A stretch of 64,000 bases of DNA from positions 992,001 to 1,056,000 of the forward strand of contig NZ_PZPL01000001.1 in NCBI RefSeq assembly GCF_003044275.1, read 5' to 3'. The notes under the pieces were generated by a model that was given only the letters and a program-made list of their open reading frames with translations, was not told where the DNA came from and made no database searches. Shown here one piece after another: positions 36,671 through 43,836 of this stretch; within the stretch, counting starts at the first letter, position 1, and each line of letters opens with the position of its first letter. Position numbers and translations under genes: made by a program. This stretch comes from Rathayibacter caricis DSM 15933. Lineage in GTDB: Bacteria; Actinomycetota; Actinomycetes; Actinomycetales; Microbacteriaceae.

Positions 36671-36699
36671 TTGACCGGTGACGGGAGAGGCCGTAGTTT
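36671..36699 (+). promoter_or_regulatory. SigA-type promoter of rpmH
   Basis: TTGACC (36671-36676), a 17-bp spacer and TAGTTT (36694-36699): the clearest canonical promoter in the window, 150 nt before rpmH. It drives the rpmH-rnpA-yidD-yidC operon. Confidence 0.75.
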
Positions 36700-36849
36700 T
36701 AATCAGTTGACGCCTGCCCGGGGTCGCACGGTCGGTCCTCACGGACGGTGCCGGATCGGAGCCGGGCACCCTTTCTTCCCGGGGAACCGGGGCACCGCTC
36801 CGGCGGACGCCCCGCTGGTACCGAGGAACACGTACGTGGAGATTGAACT

Positions 36850-36987
36850 ATGAGCAAGCGAACCTTCCAGCCGAACAACCGTCGTCGCGCCAAGGTGCAC
36901 GGCTTCCGTCTGCGCATGCGCACCCGCGCCGGCCGCGGCATCCTGAGCGCGCGTCGCGCCAAGGGCCGCACCGAGCTCTCGGCGTAG
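36850..36987 (+). CDS. rpmH: 50S ribosomal protein L34
   Basis: 45 residues, extremely basic: it starts [15 protein letters not shown], continues [14 protein letters not shown] and ends [11 protein letters not shown], matching L34 over its full length. L34 is a late-assembling large-subunit protein. It is the first gene of the conserved rpmH-rnpA-yidD-yidC-jag-rsmG-parAB run, divergent from dnaA. The upstream GGAGATTGAACT supplies a binding site about eight bases before the ATG. Confidence 0.97.
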   Translation: MSKRTFQPNNRRRAKVHGFRLRMRTRAGRGILSARRAKGRTELSA

Positions 36988-37009
36988 AGCCCAGCGGTAC
37001 CGACCAGCG

Positions 37010-37372
37010 GTGCTGGCCAGAGCCAATCGCATCGTCCGAGGTGACGAGTACCGGACAGTCGTCCGTCGCGGTGTGCGGTCCACAGGACCGCACACCGTCA
37101 CGTATGTCCGGAGGTCCTCCTCGGCGACTCCCCCGCGGTTCGGATTCATCGTGGCCAAGTCCGTCGGGTCGGCCGTGACGCGCAACACCGTGCGCCGCCG
37201 CCTCAAGGCGATCGCGTTCGAGCTGGTCGGGCAGACCGACCACGGCACCGACGTCGTGATCCGAGCGCTGCCCAGCAGCGCGACCGCTCCCTGGTCGGAG
37301 TTGCGCCGCGAGGTCGTGGTCGCGATGACGCGGAACCCGCGCTCCGCCCGGGCCGCCGAGGTCCGCTCGTGA
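37010..37372 (+). CDS. rnpA: Ribonuclease P protein component
   Basis: 120 residues, basic. The family RNR motif appears as SAVTRNTVRRRLKAI (about 53-67), and the start MLARANRIVRGDEYRTVVRRG fits the family. It is the protein cofactor of RNase P, which removes 5' leaders from tRNA precursors. It starts with GTG 22 bp after rpmH and overlaps the yidD start by 4 nt. Confidence 0.95.
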   Translation: MLARANRIVRGDEYRTVVRRGVRSTGPHTVTYVRRSSSATPPRFGFIVAKSVGSAVTRNTVRRRLKAIAFELVGQTDHGTDVVIRALPSSATAPWSELRREVVVAMTRNPRSARAAEVRS

Positions 37373-37734
37373 CCACCTCCGTCCTCGACCGTCCGCTCTC
37401 GTGGCCGGTACGGGTGGCGTGGGGCGTGCTCCTGCTCCCCCGGAACATCGGGATCCTGCTGCTGCTCGTCTACCGGGCGGTCGTCTCCCCTCTGTACGGG
37501 GACGTCTGCCGCTACTACCCCTCGTGCTCCGCGTACGCGCTGCAGGCGGTCCAGCTCCACGGACTCGTCCTCGGCTCCGTCCTCGCTGCTCGTCGTCTGC
37601 TCCGCTGCCACCCGTGGGCGGCCGGCGGGGTCGACGACGTACCGACCTCGATCCCTCTGCACCGGCCGGCTCCGGGCCGCATCCGCTTCGCTGTGACGCG
37701 ATTCGGATTCGTCGCGGGCCCTCGAAAGGACTGA
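37369..37734 (+). CDS. yidD: Membrane protein insertion efficiency factor YidD
   Basis: 121 residues. An N-terminal amphipathic or membrane segment (LLLPRNIGILLLLVYRAVVSPL) precedes the YidD core with its conserved cysteines (CRYYPSCSAYALQAV) and RLLRCHPWAAGGVDDVP. YidD assists YidC-dependent insertion of membrane proteins. The GTG start overlaps the rnpA stop (GTGA), and yidC follows 8 bp later. Confidence 0.95.
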   Translation: MTTSVLDRPLSWPVRVAWGVLLLPRNIGILLLLVYRAVVSPLYGDVCRYYPSCSAYALQAVQLHGLVLGSVLAARRLLRCHPWAAGGVDDVPTSIPLHRPAPGRIRFAVTRFGFVAGPRKD

Positions 37735-37742
37735 CCCCTCCC

Positions 37743-38702
37743 ATGGACCTCCTCGGCACGATCCTCTGGCCCCTCAAATGGGCTGTCGAGCTGATCCTCG
37801 TCGCCTTCCATCAGCTGCTGACGCTGACCGGTATGGAGGCGGCGGCCGGCATCACCTGGGTGCTGTCGATCGTGGGCCTCGTCCTCGTCATCCGCGCCGC
37901 TCTGATCCCGATCTTCGTGAAGCAGATCAAGAGCCAGCGCCGCATGATGGAGGTGGCGCCGCAACTGAAGAAGATCCAGGACAAGTACAAGGGCAAGCGC
38001 GACCAGCTCTCCCGCGAGGCGATGTCCCGCGAGACCATGGAGCTCTACAAGAAGACGGGCACCAACCCGCTCGCCTCGTGCCTGCCCCTGCTGATCCAGA
38101 TGCCGATCTTCTTCAGCCTGTTCTCGGTGCTGAACGACGCCCAGCGGAGCGAGGAGGGCGTCGGCCCCCTGAACGAGCAGCTCGCCCGCCAGTTCGGCGA
38201 GGCGAACCTGTTCGGCATCGCGCCGCTGCACCAGTCCATCCAGGGCGCCCTGCAGGAGGGCGGCCAGGAGCTCGTCGTCGTGATCGCCGTCATCATGGTG
38301 GTCCTGATGACCGCGTCGCAGTTCATCACCCAGCTGCAGATCGTCTCGAAGAACATGTCGCCCGAGGCCAAGGCCTCGCCGACCTTCAAGCAGCAGCGGA
38401 TCCTGCTCTACATCCTCCCCCTCGTGTTCGCCTTCTCGGGCTTCGCGTTCCCCCTCGGCGTCATGTTCTACTGGCTGACCTCGAACATCTGGACGATGAT
38501 CCAGCAGTTCATCGTCATCCGGAACATGCCCACCCCCGGCAGCGAGGCCGCCAAGGCCCGCGAGGAGCGACTGCGCCGCAAGGGCAAGCTCGTCGAGGAG
38601 ACCAACGTCGCGGGCGAGACCACGCTGGTGGAGAAGAAGGTCGTGCAGCGTCAGCAGCCCGTCGGCAAGAACCGCGCCAAGAAGCAAGCCGGAAAGAAGT
38701 AG
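37743..38702 (+). CDS. yidC: Membrane protein insertase YidC
   Basis: 319 residues with the five-helix Gram-positive YidC/Oxa1 layout. The first helix (about 2-25) is followed by a helix ending in the conserved Arg region (VLVIRAALIPIFVKQIKSQRRM) and a cytoplasmic helical hairpin (QLKKIQDKYKGKRDQLS). Later come NPLASCLPLLIQMPIFFSLFSVL and the terminal helices LGVMFYWLTSNIWTMIQQ. A basic Lys/Gln-rich tail may contact ribosomes. It has no lipobox. It inserts membrane proteins alone or with SecYEG. Confidence 0.96.
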   Translation: MDLLGTILWPLKWAVELILVAFHQLLTLTGMEAAAGITWVLSIVGLVLVIRAALIPIFVKQIKSQRRMMEVAPQLKKIQDKYKGKRDQLSREAMSRETMELYKKTGTNPLASCLPLLIQMPIFFSLFSVLNDAQRSEEGVGPLNEQLARQFGEANLFGIAPLHQSIQGALQEGGQELVVVIAVIMVVLMTASQFITQLQIVSKNMSPEAKASPTFKQQRILLYILPLVFAFSGFAFPLGVMFYWLTSNIWTMIQQFIVIRNMPTPGSEAAKAREERLRRKGKLVEETNVAGETTLVEKKVVQRQQPVGKNRAKKQAGKK

Positions 38703-38709
38703 GACCGCC

Positions 38710-39291
38710 ATGACCGACCAGACGCAGACCACTCCGGCCCTCGCACCGTCGTTCGACGAGGCCCCCCTGCCCGCCGAGGCGCCGGCCGCTGCCGCCGTTC
38801 CGACGCCGGAGGACGACGCTCCCGCATCGACTCTGGCGCAGCTCGAGGACGAGGGCGACGTCGCCGCGGACTACATCGAGGAGTTCCTCGACATCTGCGA
38901 CCTCGACGGCGACATCGACATCGAGGTGCGCAACGGCCGCGCCTACCTGTCGGTCACGGCGACCGGCGACACCAACCTCCGGGTCCTGTCGCGCCCGGAC
39001 GCGGTCCAGGCCCTGCAGGAGCTGACGCGCCTCGCGGTGCAGACGAAGACGGGTGCCTTCTCGCGCCTCATCCTCGACATCGGCGGCTCGCGGGACGCCC
39101 GCGAGAACGAGCTCGCTCAGCTCGTCGACCGCGCCATCGAGCGCATCGAGGAGGGCGCGACGTCGGCGTCGCTCCCTCCGATGTCGTCCTACGAGCGCAA
39201 GCTGGTGCACGACATGGTGGGCGAGCGCGGTTTCGTGTCGGAGTCGCGTGGCGAGGCGCGCGAGCGCCACACCGTCATCACCCGCGGCTGA
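38710..39291 (+). CDS. khpB: KH/R3H single-stranded nucleic acid-binding protein Jag (KhpB)
   Basis: 193 residues. An acidic Ala/Pro-rich start (to about 45) is followed by a KH domain (about 65-125; IDIEVRNGRAYLSVTATGDTNLRVL) and a C-terminal R3H domain (about 130-190) with the RKLVHDMVGERGFVSESRGEARERH signature. With KhpA it forms an RNA-binding chaperone tied to cell length and division. It is 7 bp after yidC and just ahead of rsmG. Confidence 0.92.
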   Translation: MTDQTQTTPALAPSFDEAPLPAEAPAAAAVPTPEDDAPASTLAQLEDEGDVAADYIEEFLDICDLDGDIDIEVRNGRAYLSVTATGDTNLRVLSRPDAVQALQELTRLAVQTKTGAFSRLILDIGGSRDARENELAQLVDRAIERIEEGATSASLPPMSSYERKLVHDMVGERGFVSESRGEARERHTVITRG

Positions 39292-39296
39292 TCGCC

Positions 39297-39926
39297 GTGG
39301 AGCCGACCCTCGAGGCCGAGCCGGACGCCGCTGCGGCGATCGCGGGCGATCGGCTGCCGGTCCTCCGCGCGTTCACGGAGTCGCTGGCCGCGCAGGGTGA
39401 GGAGCGCGGTCTGATCGGCCCACTCGAGCTCCCCCGCCTGTGGACCAGGCACGTGCTCAACAGCGCGCTGGTGGCCCCTCTGCTGCGTCCGGGGCTGGTG
39501 GGTGATGTCGGCAGTGGGGCCGGCCTTCCCGGGCTCGTGCTGGGCATCGTGCGGCCGGACGTGCGGTTCGTGCTGATCGAGCCCATGGAGCGGCGCATCG
39601 TGTGGCTCCGCGAGCAGGTTGCGGAGCTCGGACTCGAGAATGTCTCAGTTCTTCGGGCCCGCGCTGAGGAGGTACGACTCGAGGAACCGCTGGATCAGGT
39701 CACGGCCAGGGCCGTCAGTGCGCTGTCGAAGCTGATCCCTCTCACCGCGCCGCTGCTCCGCCCGGGCGGCGAGCTCGTCCTACTGAAGGGCATCAACGCC
39801 GAGAAGGAGATCGCGGCCGCCGAGAAGGTTCTCCGGCGCTTCCGGGTGTCTCCTCCCAAGGTCGTGGTGCTGGGCGACGGCGTGCTCTCCGAGGTCACGC
39901 GCGTGGTCCGGGCTACAGTGGGTTGA
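39297..39926 (+). CDS. rsmG: 16S rRNA (guanine-N7)-methyltransferase RsmG
   Basis: 209 residues. The AdoMet-binding motif is VGDVGSGAGLPGLVLGI, preceded by LWTRHVLNSALVAPLL and followed by FVLIEPMERRIVWL and RAEEVRLEEPLDQVTARAVSAL, all typical of GidB/RsmG. It methylates G527 of 16S rRNA; loss gives low-level streptomycin resistance in other bacteria. The GTG start lies 5 bp after khpB. It sits next to parAB as in most bacteria. Confidence 0.95.
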   Translation: MEPTLEAEPDAAAAIAGDRLPVLRAFTESLAAQGEERGLIGPLELPRLWTRHVLNSALVAPLLRPGLVGDVGSGAGLPGLVLGIVRPDVRFVLIEPMERRIVWLREQVAELGLENVSVLRARAEEVRLEEPLDQVTARAVSALSKLIPLTAPLLRPGGELVLLKGINAEKEIAAAEKVLRRFRVSPPKVVVLGDGVLSEVTRVVRATVG

Positions 39927-40010
39927 TCCGCCGACCTCGCAGATGATCCGTTCCGGATCCTCGATCGTCGGCCCCGGTGGCACCCGCCCTGATCCGATTG
40001 CCGAGCGAAG

Positions 40011-40024
40011 GTTTCACGTGAAAC
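40011..40024. promoter_or_regulatory. parS: parS site 1, covering the likely parA start codon
   Basis: GTTTCACGTGAAAC, a perfect ParB-binding palindrome. The central GTG (40018) is the best parA start, so ParB bound here would cover the translation start and probably affect parAB expression. Confidence 0.93.
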
Positions 40025-40968
40025 GACCCGATTCCGATGTGGCCGGACAGTCCGGGGGATTCGACGCCTCCACTCCCCTGGCCCGCGAGATCGCCGACAT
40101 GACCCGCCGGCGCGCGTTGCTGAATGCTCAGCCGCTGCCCAAGCCGGATTCGACGCGTGTCATCACCATCTCGAACCAGAAGGGCGGGGTCGGCAAGACG
40201 ACCACGACCGTGAACCTGGCGGCCGGGTTGGCGCGGGGCGACGCGAAGGTCCTGGTCATCGACCTCGATCCTCAGGGCAACGCCTCGACGGCACTCGGGA
40301 TCGAGCACCGGGCGGACACCCGCAGCGTGTACGACGTCATCGTCAACGACACTCCCCTCGCGGAGGTCGTTCAGAAGAGCCCCGAGTTCGCCTCGCTCTA
40401 CGGGGTGCCGGCGACGATCCACCTCGCCGGCGCCGAGATCGAGCTCGTCTCCCTCGTCGCCCGCGAGCAGCGTCTTCGCCGAGCGCTCGACAAGATGCTC
40501 GAGAAGATGGAGGAGCCCTTCGACTACGTGTTCATCGACTGCCCGCCGTCGCTCGGGTTGCTGACGATCAACGCCTTCGTTGCGGCGCGCGAAGTGCTGA
40601 TCCCCATCCAGTGCGAGTACTACGCGCTCGAAGGGCTCAGCCAGCTGCTGAAGAACATCGACCTGATCGAGCGGCACTTGAACCCGAATCTCGGGGTGTC
40701 GACGATCCTGCTCACCATGTTCGACGGGCGCACGAACCTCTCCCACCAGGTTGCGGCCGACGTGCGCGAGCACTTCCCCAAGGAGGTCCTGAGGGCGGTC
40801 ATCCCCCGGAACGTCCGCATCTCCGAGGCGCCGAGCTACGGGCAGAGCGTGATCAGCTACGACCCGCAGTCGTCAGGATCGCTGGCGTACCTCGAAGCCG
40901 CGGCGGAACTCGCGCGGCGGGGCGCACGGAAGGTCGAGAACACCGAGAACGAAGGGCAGGCACGCTGA
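40018..40968 (+). CDS. parA: Chromosome partitioning ATPase ParA (Soj)
   Basis: 316 residues. The deviant Walker A is KGGVGKTTTTVNLA, followed by LVIDLDPQGNAS, FIDCPPSLG and VLIPIQCEYYALEG, the standard ParA set. It forms an ATP-dependent gradient on the nucleoid that moves ParB-parS complexes. The frame is open from ATG 39943, but no ribosome binding site precedes that ATG. GTG 40018 has GAAGG six bases upstream and lies inside a parS site. The stop overlaps the parB ATG (TGATG). Confidence 0.94.
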   Translation: MKRPDSDVAGQSGGFDASTPLAREIADMTRRRALLNAQPLPKPDSTRVITISNQKGGVGKTTTTVNLAAGLARGDAKVLVIDLDPQGNASTALGIEHRADTRSVYDVIVNDTPLAEVVQKSPEFASLYGVPATIHLAGAEIELVSLVAREQRLRRALDKMLEKMEEPFDYVFIDCPPSLGLLTINAFVAAREVLIPIQCEYYALEGLSQLLKNIDLIERHLNPNLGVSTILLTMFDGRTNLSHQVAADVREHFPKEVLRAVIPRNVRISEAPSYGQSVISYDPQSSGSLAYLEAAAELARRGARKVENTENEGQAR

Positions 40969-41936
40969 TGGCGACGAAGCGGACTGGACTGGGCCGGGGC
41001 ATCGGCTCGCTCATCCCGACCAGCGATGAGACGCGCTCGCGTCCGGTCGATGTGTTCTTCCCCGACCAGAACGTCGACGTCCAGTCGGCGGACGATCTGC
41101 TCGACGTGCCGGGCGCGCGGCTCGCACGACTCCCCCTCGAGGACATCGTGCCGAACGCGGCTCAGCCTCGGACGGTCTTCGATCAGGACGACCTCGCCGA
41201 ACTGATCCACAGCGTGCGGGAGTACGGGGTTCTGCAGCCGATCGTGGTGCGGCCGGTCTCCGGCCGTAGTGGTGCGAAATTCGAGCTGGTGATGGGGGAG
41301 CGCCGATTCCGGGCCTCCCAGGCGGCCGGGCTGACGACGATCCCTGCGGTCATCAAGGACACCGCGGACGAGAACATGCTGCGCGATGCGCTGCTCGAGA
41401 ACCTGCACCGGGCGGAACTGAACCCGCTCGAAGAGGCGTCGGCGTACCAGCAGCTGCTCAGCGACTTCGGGATCACGCAGGAGGCTCTCGCCACTCGACT
41501 GGGCCGATCCCGCCCGCAGATCTCGAACACGCTGCGCCTCCTGCGCCTTCCGTCCGACGTGCAGGCTCGTGTCGCCGCCGGAGTCCTCACTGCCGGCCAT
41601 GCTCGGGCGGTACTCTCGCTCGATGACGTCGAGCTGATGCGGCGTCTCGCGGACAAGATCGTGAACGAGGACCTCTCTGTGCGCGCGGCAGAGGCCGCCG
41701 CCGCACAGATGAAGGCTCCGCGTAATGCGGTTCGCCCGGCGCCGGAGGAGCGTGGCGGCCATGTGGGGCACCTGAGCTCGATCGCGGATCACCTCGGAGA
41801 CCGACTGAACACTCGCGTGAAGGTCACCTTGGGTGCTCGCAAGGGCCAGATGGTGATCGACTTCGCGACCATCCAGGATCTGAACCGCATTCTTGCCGAG
41901 ATCGGCGAGCCGTCTGAAGTGTCGCTCGCGCCGTAG
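40968..41936 (+). CDS. parB: Chromosome partitioning protein ParB (Spo0J)
   Basis: 322 residues. The N-terminal CTPase/ParB domain (about 55-150) includes NAAQPRTVFD, box II MGERRFRASQAAGL and ENLHRAELNPLEEA. The HTH domain (about 160-225) contains GITQEALATRLGRSRPQISNTLRLL, and a C-terminal dimerisation segment (about 265-315) follows. It loads on parS and slides as a CTP clamp, seeding segregation and SMC loading. Six perfect parS sites lie within 5.3 kb. Translationally coupled to parA. Confidence 0.96.
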   Translation: MATKRTGLGRGIGSLIPTSDETRSRPVDVFFPDQNVDVQSADDLLDVPGARLARLPLEDIVPNAAQPRTVFDQDDLAELIHSVREYGVLQPIVVRPVSGRSGAKFELVMGERRFRASQAAGLTTIPAVIKDTADENMLRDALLENLHRAELNPLEEASAYQQLLSDFGITQEALATRLGRSRPQISNTLRLLRLPSDVQARVAAGVLTAGHARAVLSLDDVELMRRLADKIVNEDLSVRAAEAAAAQMKAPRNAVRPAPEERGGHVGHLSSIADHLGDRLNTRVKVTLGARKGQMVIDFATIQDLNRILAEIGEPSEVSLAP

Positions 41937-41947
41937 GTCGCTGTGAT

Positions 41948-41961
41948 GTTTCACGGGAAAC
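41948..41961. promoter_or_regulatory. parS: Degenerate parS site (one mismatch)
   Basis: GTTTCACGGGAAAC differs from parS by one central base (T to G) and abuts the parB terminator hairpin. Confidence 0.55.
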
Positions 41962-41989
41962 GCCCCGGAGTGATCTCTACTCCGGGGCG
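41961..41989 (+). terminator. Terminator after parB
   Basis: CGCCCCGGAGT pairs perfectly with ACTCCGGGGCG (11 bp, 7-nt loop) and is followed by TTCTCG, 24 nt after the parB stop. Confidence 0.8.
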
Positions 41990-42051
41990 TTCTCGCGTTG
42001 AAAGAAGAGCGATCTAAGCCGTTTCCTCGCCGAGGATAGGGTCGTGCTGTT

Positions 42052-42090
42052 GATATCGATACGCCGCGCTGCGCGAGCTACTCGATCAGC
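42052..42090. repeat. REP-like palindromic repeat, copy 9
   Basis: GATATCGATACG, core CCGCGCTGCGCGAG, CTACTCGATCAGC; a diverged copy placed 20 bp before parS at 42111. Confidence 0.75.
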
Positions 42091-42110
42091 GACTACTGAT
42101 CACGTCCACC

Positions 42111-42124
42111 GTTTCACGTGAAAC
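42111..42124. promoter_or_regulatory. parS: parS site 2
   Basis: Perfect GTTTCACGTGAAAC, extended to a 16-bp palindrome CGTTTCACGTGAAACG. Confidence 0.93.
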
Positions 42125-42234
42125 GGCGGAAAGAACTCCGTCAGTGCCGTCGTCGCGCAATACTTCTTGGCCGCGTCGCGAGTCTTCACCACGAAGGCCA
42201 CGTTGCACGGGTTATTCATTTAGAGATTTCGGGT

Positions 42235-42248
42235 GTTTCACGTGAAAC
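42235..42248. promoter_or_regulatory. parS: parS site 3
   Basis: Perfect GTTTCACGTGAAAC, 124 bp from site 2. Confidence 0.93.
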
Positions 42249-42339
42249 GGCAGAGTCCGCTCCATCACGATTGCTGTCGCGTTGCCTGGCTGAGCCGGAT
42301 CCGCGGGTGGATCTACTGAGAAAGGACTCCCGCCTCCTC

Positions 42340-42375
42340 GCTGGTCGAGTAGCCCCGAGGGGGCGTATCGAGACC
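42340..42375. repeat. REP-like palindromic repeat, copy 10
   Basis: GCTGGTCGAGTA, core GCCCCGAGGGGGC, GTATCGAGACC. A broken relative (GAGCTCTTCGACCAGC) follows at about 42448-42463 in the other orientation. Confidence 0.85.
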
Positions 42376-42570
42376 CAAGTCTTCCAGAAGATCCGTCTCG
42401 TCCCTGCCCTGCGTCGGCGCCGAAGGCGCCCCCTGCGCCCGGTGCGCGAGCTCTTCGACCAGCAAGTACCGAAGAATTGCGGCTCGGCGATATGCACAGC
42501 GCACGGCTCATGTCCTCCGACAAGAATGGAGCCGTTCACTCCCGTCTTCACTGGTGCGCGACGCGATCAC

Positions 42571-42584
42571 GTTTCACGTGAAAC
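42571..42584. promoter_or_regulatory. parS: parS site 4
   Basis: Perfect GTTTCACGTGAAAC. Confidence 0.93.
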
Positions 42585-42795
42585 CCTTGGCACGGGATCC
42601 TCTTCGCGAGGTGCTGCCGCTGTGCCATTCGACTGCCGCGGTGCGGGTCGTTTCTCATGCGCCGATCTCGAAAGGGCTGCTACGGGTCTACCCGGACAGC
42701 GGCTGCAGGACACTCTCGATCTTCTTTCGAGGAGTTCCAGGCCGAGTGCAGTGGTCAGGACAGAGGCGAGGCCGAAGAGCGCTGGTGCGGTGAGC

Positions 42796-42809
42796 GTTTC
42801 ACGTGAAAC
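42796..42809. promoter_or_regulatory. parS: parS site 5
   Basis: Perfect GTTTCACGTGAAAC inside a longer palindrome GAGCGTTTCACGTGAAACGCTC, 17 bp beyond the end of the ligase gene. Confidence 0.93.
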
Positions 42810-42825
42810 GCTCGACAAGCGCGAA

Positions 42826-43806
42826 TCAGATGCGCGCGGTATGTCCGAGTACCGCGCAGTGCGCCAGAGTCGAATAGACGTCGCCGAGATAACGGCCGGA
42901 GGCCTCGATGGCCTGGGGGACCAGGGACGTCTCGGTCAGGCCGGGGATGACATTCGCATCGAAGAACCAGGGACGACCATCGGCGTGGATGACGAAGTCG
43001 ATCCGGGAGAGATCCCGGAGTCCGAGGAGCCGGTGAACAGCGACGGCCGCGGCGGAGACTTCGGCGAGTGCCTCCGGAGCGACGCGCGCAGGAACGTAGA
43101 AGCGGGTCTCCCCAGCCGTGTAGCGCGCGTCGAACGTGTACACGCCTCCGATCGGCTCGATCTCGATCACGGGAAGAGCGACCGGGCCGTCTCCGAGGTC
43201 GAGGACACCGACCGCCACTTCCGTCCCATGGACGCGCTCCTCGATCAGGACGACGTCACCGTAGGTGTAGGCGCTGACCATGGCTCGCGCGAGATCTCCG
43301 TCGGCGTCGACGATGCTGACCCCCTGAGCCGAGCCGCCTTGAGCCGGCTTGACCACCAGATCGCCGGACAGATGAGATCGCAACTGCGCGAGGATGGCTG
43401 CGGCGCCGAGCTCGCGGAAAGTGTCGCGGGGGAGGGTGAGGGAGCGCGGTGTGAGGATGCCTGCGCGCGCTACCAGGGTCTTCGCGGTCGGCTTGAACCA
43501 GGCGAGCCGCGCGGCGTCGGCGTCGGATCCCACGTAGGGCAGACCGGCGGCCTCGAGCAACCCCAGCAGCGCTCCGTCTTCTCCGCTGGCTCCGTGGACC
43601 GCAGGCCAGACGAGGTCCGGGCGAGCATCGGCCAGGAACGGAAGCAGATCCGCATCCGGTTCGCGAGTGGTCACGCGGTGCCCGAGCGCGGCGAGTCGGT
43701 CGGCGACACGACGCCCTGACCGGAGGGACACGTCCCGCTCATGGCTGATACCGCCGCTCACGACGACGATGTCCAGGGAGTCGCCGGACGTGCGGAAACT
43801 GGTCAT
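42826..43806 (-). CDS. D-alanine--D-alanine ligase family ATP-grasp protein
   Basis: 326 residues. The N-terminal segment VVVSGGISHERDVSLRSG is the D-Ala-D-Ala ligase start with HERDVSL. WPAVHGASGEDGALLGLLEAAGLPYVGS is the next conserved region, and an ATP-grasp body carries VVKPAQGGSAQGVSIV and a metal-binding end DFVIHADGRPWFFDANVIPGLTETSL. The last motif has DANVIPG where standard Ddl has E(I/V)NTxPG, a conservative but notable change. It may be a second ligase with altered specificity. It lies 30 bp after the aminotransferase gene, likely one operon. Confidence 0.85.
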   Translation of the reverse strand: MTSFRTSGDSLDIVVVSGGISHERDVSLRSGRRVADRLAALGHRVTTREPDADLLPFLADARPDLVWPAVHGASGEDGALLGLLEAAGLPYVGSDADAARLAWFKPTAKTLVARAGILTPRSLTLPRDTFRELGAAAILAQLRSHLSGDLVVKPAQGGSAQGVSIVDADGDLARAMVSAYTYGDVVLIEERVHGTEVAVGVLDLGDGPVALPVIEIEPIGGVYTFDARYTAGETRFYVPARVAPEALAEVSAAAVAVHRLLGLRDLSRIDFVIHADGRPWFFDANVIPGLTETSLVPQAIEASGRYLGDVYSTLAHCAVLGHTARI

Positions 43807-43836
43807 GATCAGGCCTTTTGTTTGAAGATCGGTCGG

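Larger units (their letters stand above)
36362..36849. other. Divergent dnaA-rpmH regulatory region
   Basis: 488 bp with DnaA-box-like sites: CTTCCACAG at 36472 and 36484, and a perfect reverse box TGTGGATAA at 36539-36547. These probably allow autoregulation of dnaA. On the minus strand TTGACA (36616-36611) with TGGATT 17 nt later is a plausible dnaA promoter. The rpmH promoter is at 36671-36699. No gene is seen apart from the uncertain dnaA 5' end. Confidence 0.75.
41937..42825. other. Non-coding parS- and repeat-rich segment after parB (centromere-like)
   Basis: About 890 bp with no credible gene: open frames here are low-complexity and change with strand. It contains four perfect parS sites (42111, 42235, 42571, 42796), a one-mismatch parS (41948), a terminator hairpin, two full palindromic repeats and a partial one (about 42442-42463). 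Base composition looks less GC-rich than the genes on either side. It probably works as the main ParB loading zone. Confidence 0.75.

Noticed and set aside
42118..42795. Open plus-strand frame between parB and the ligase gene
   Set aside because: It runs across parS sites and repeats, changes composition along its length and has no domain; it continues as antisense to the ligase-family gene.
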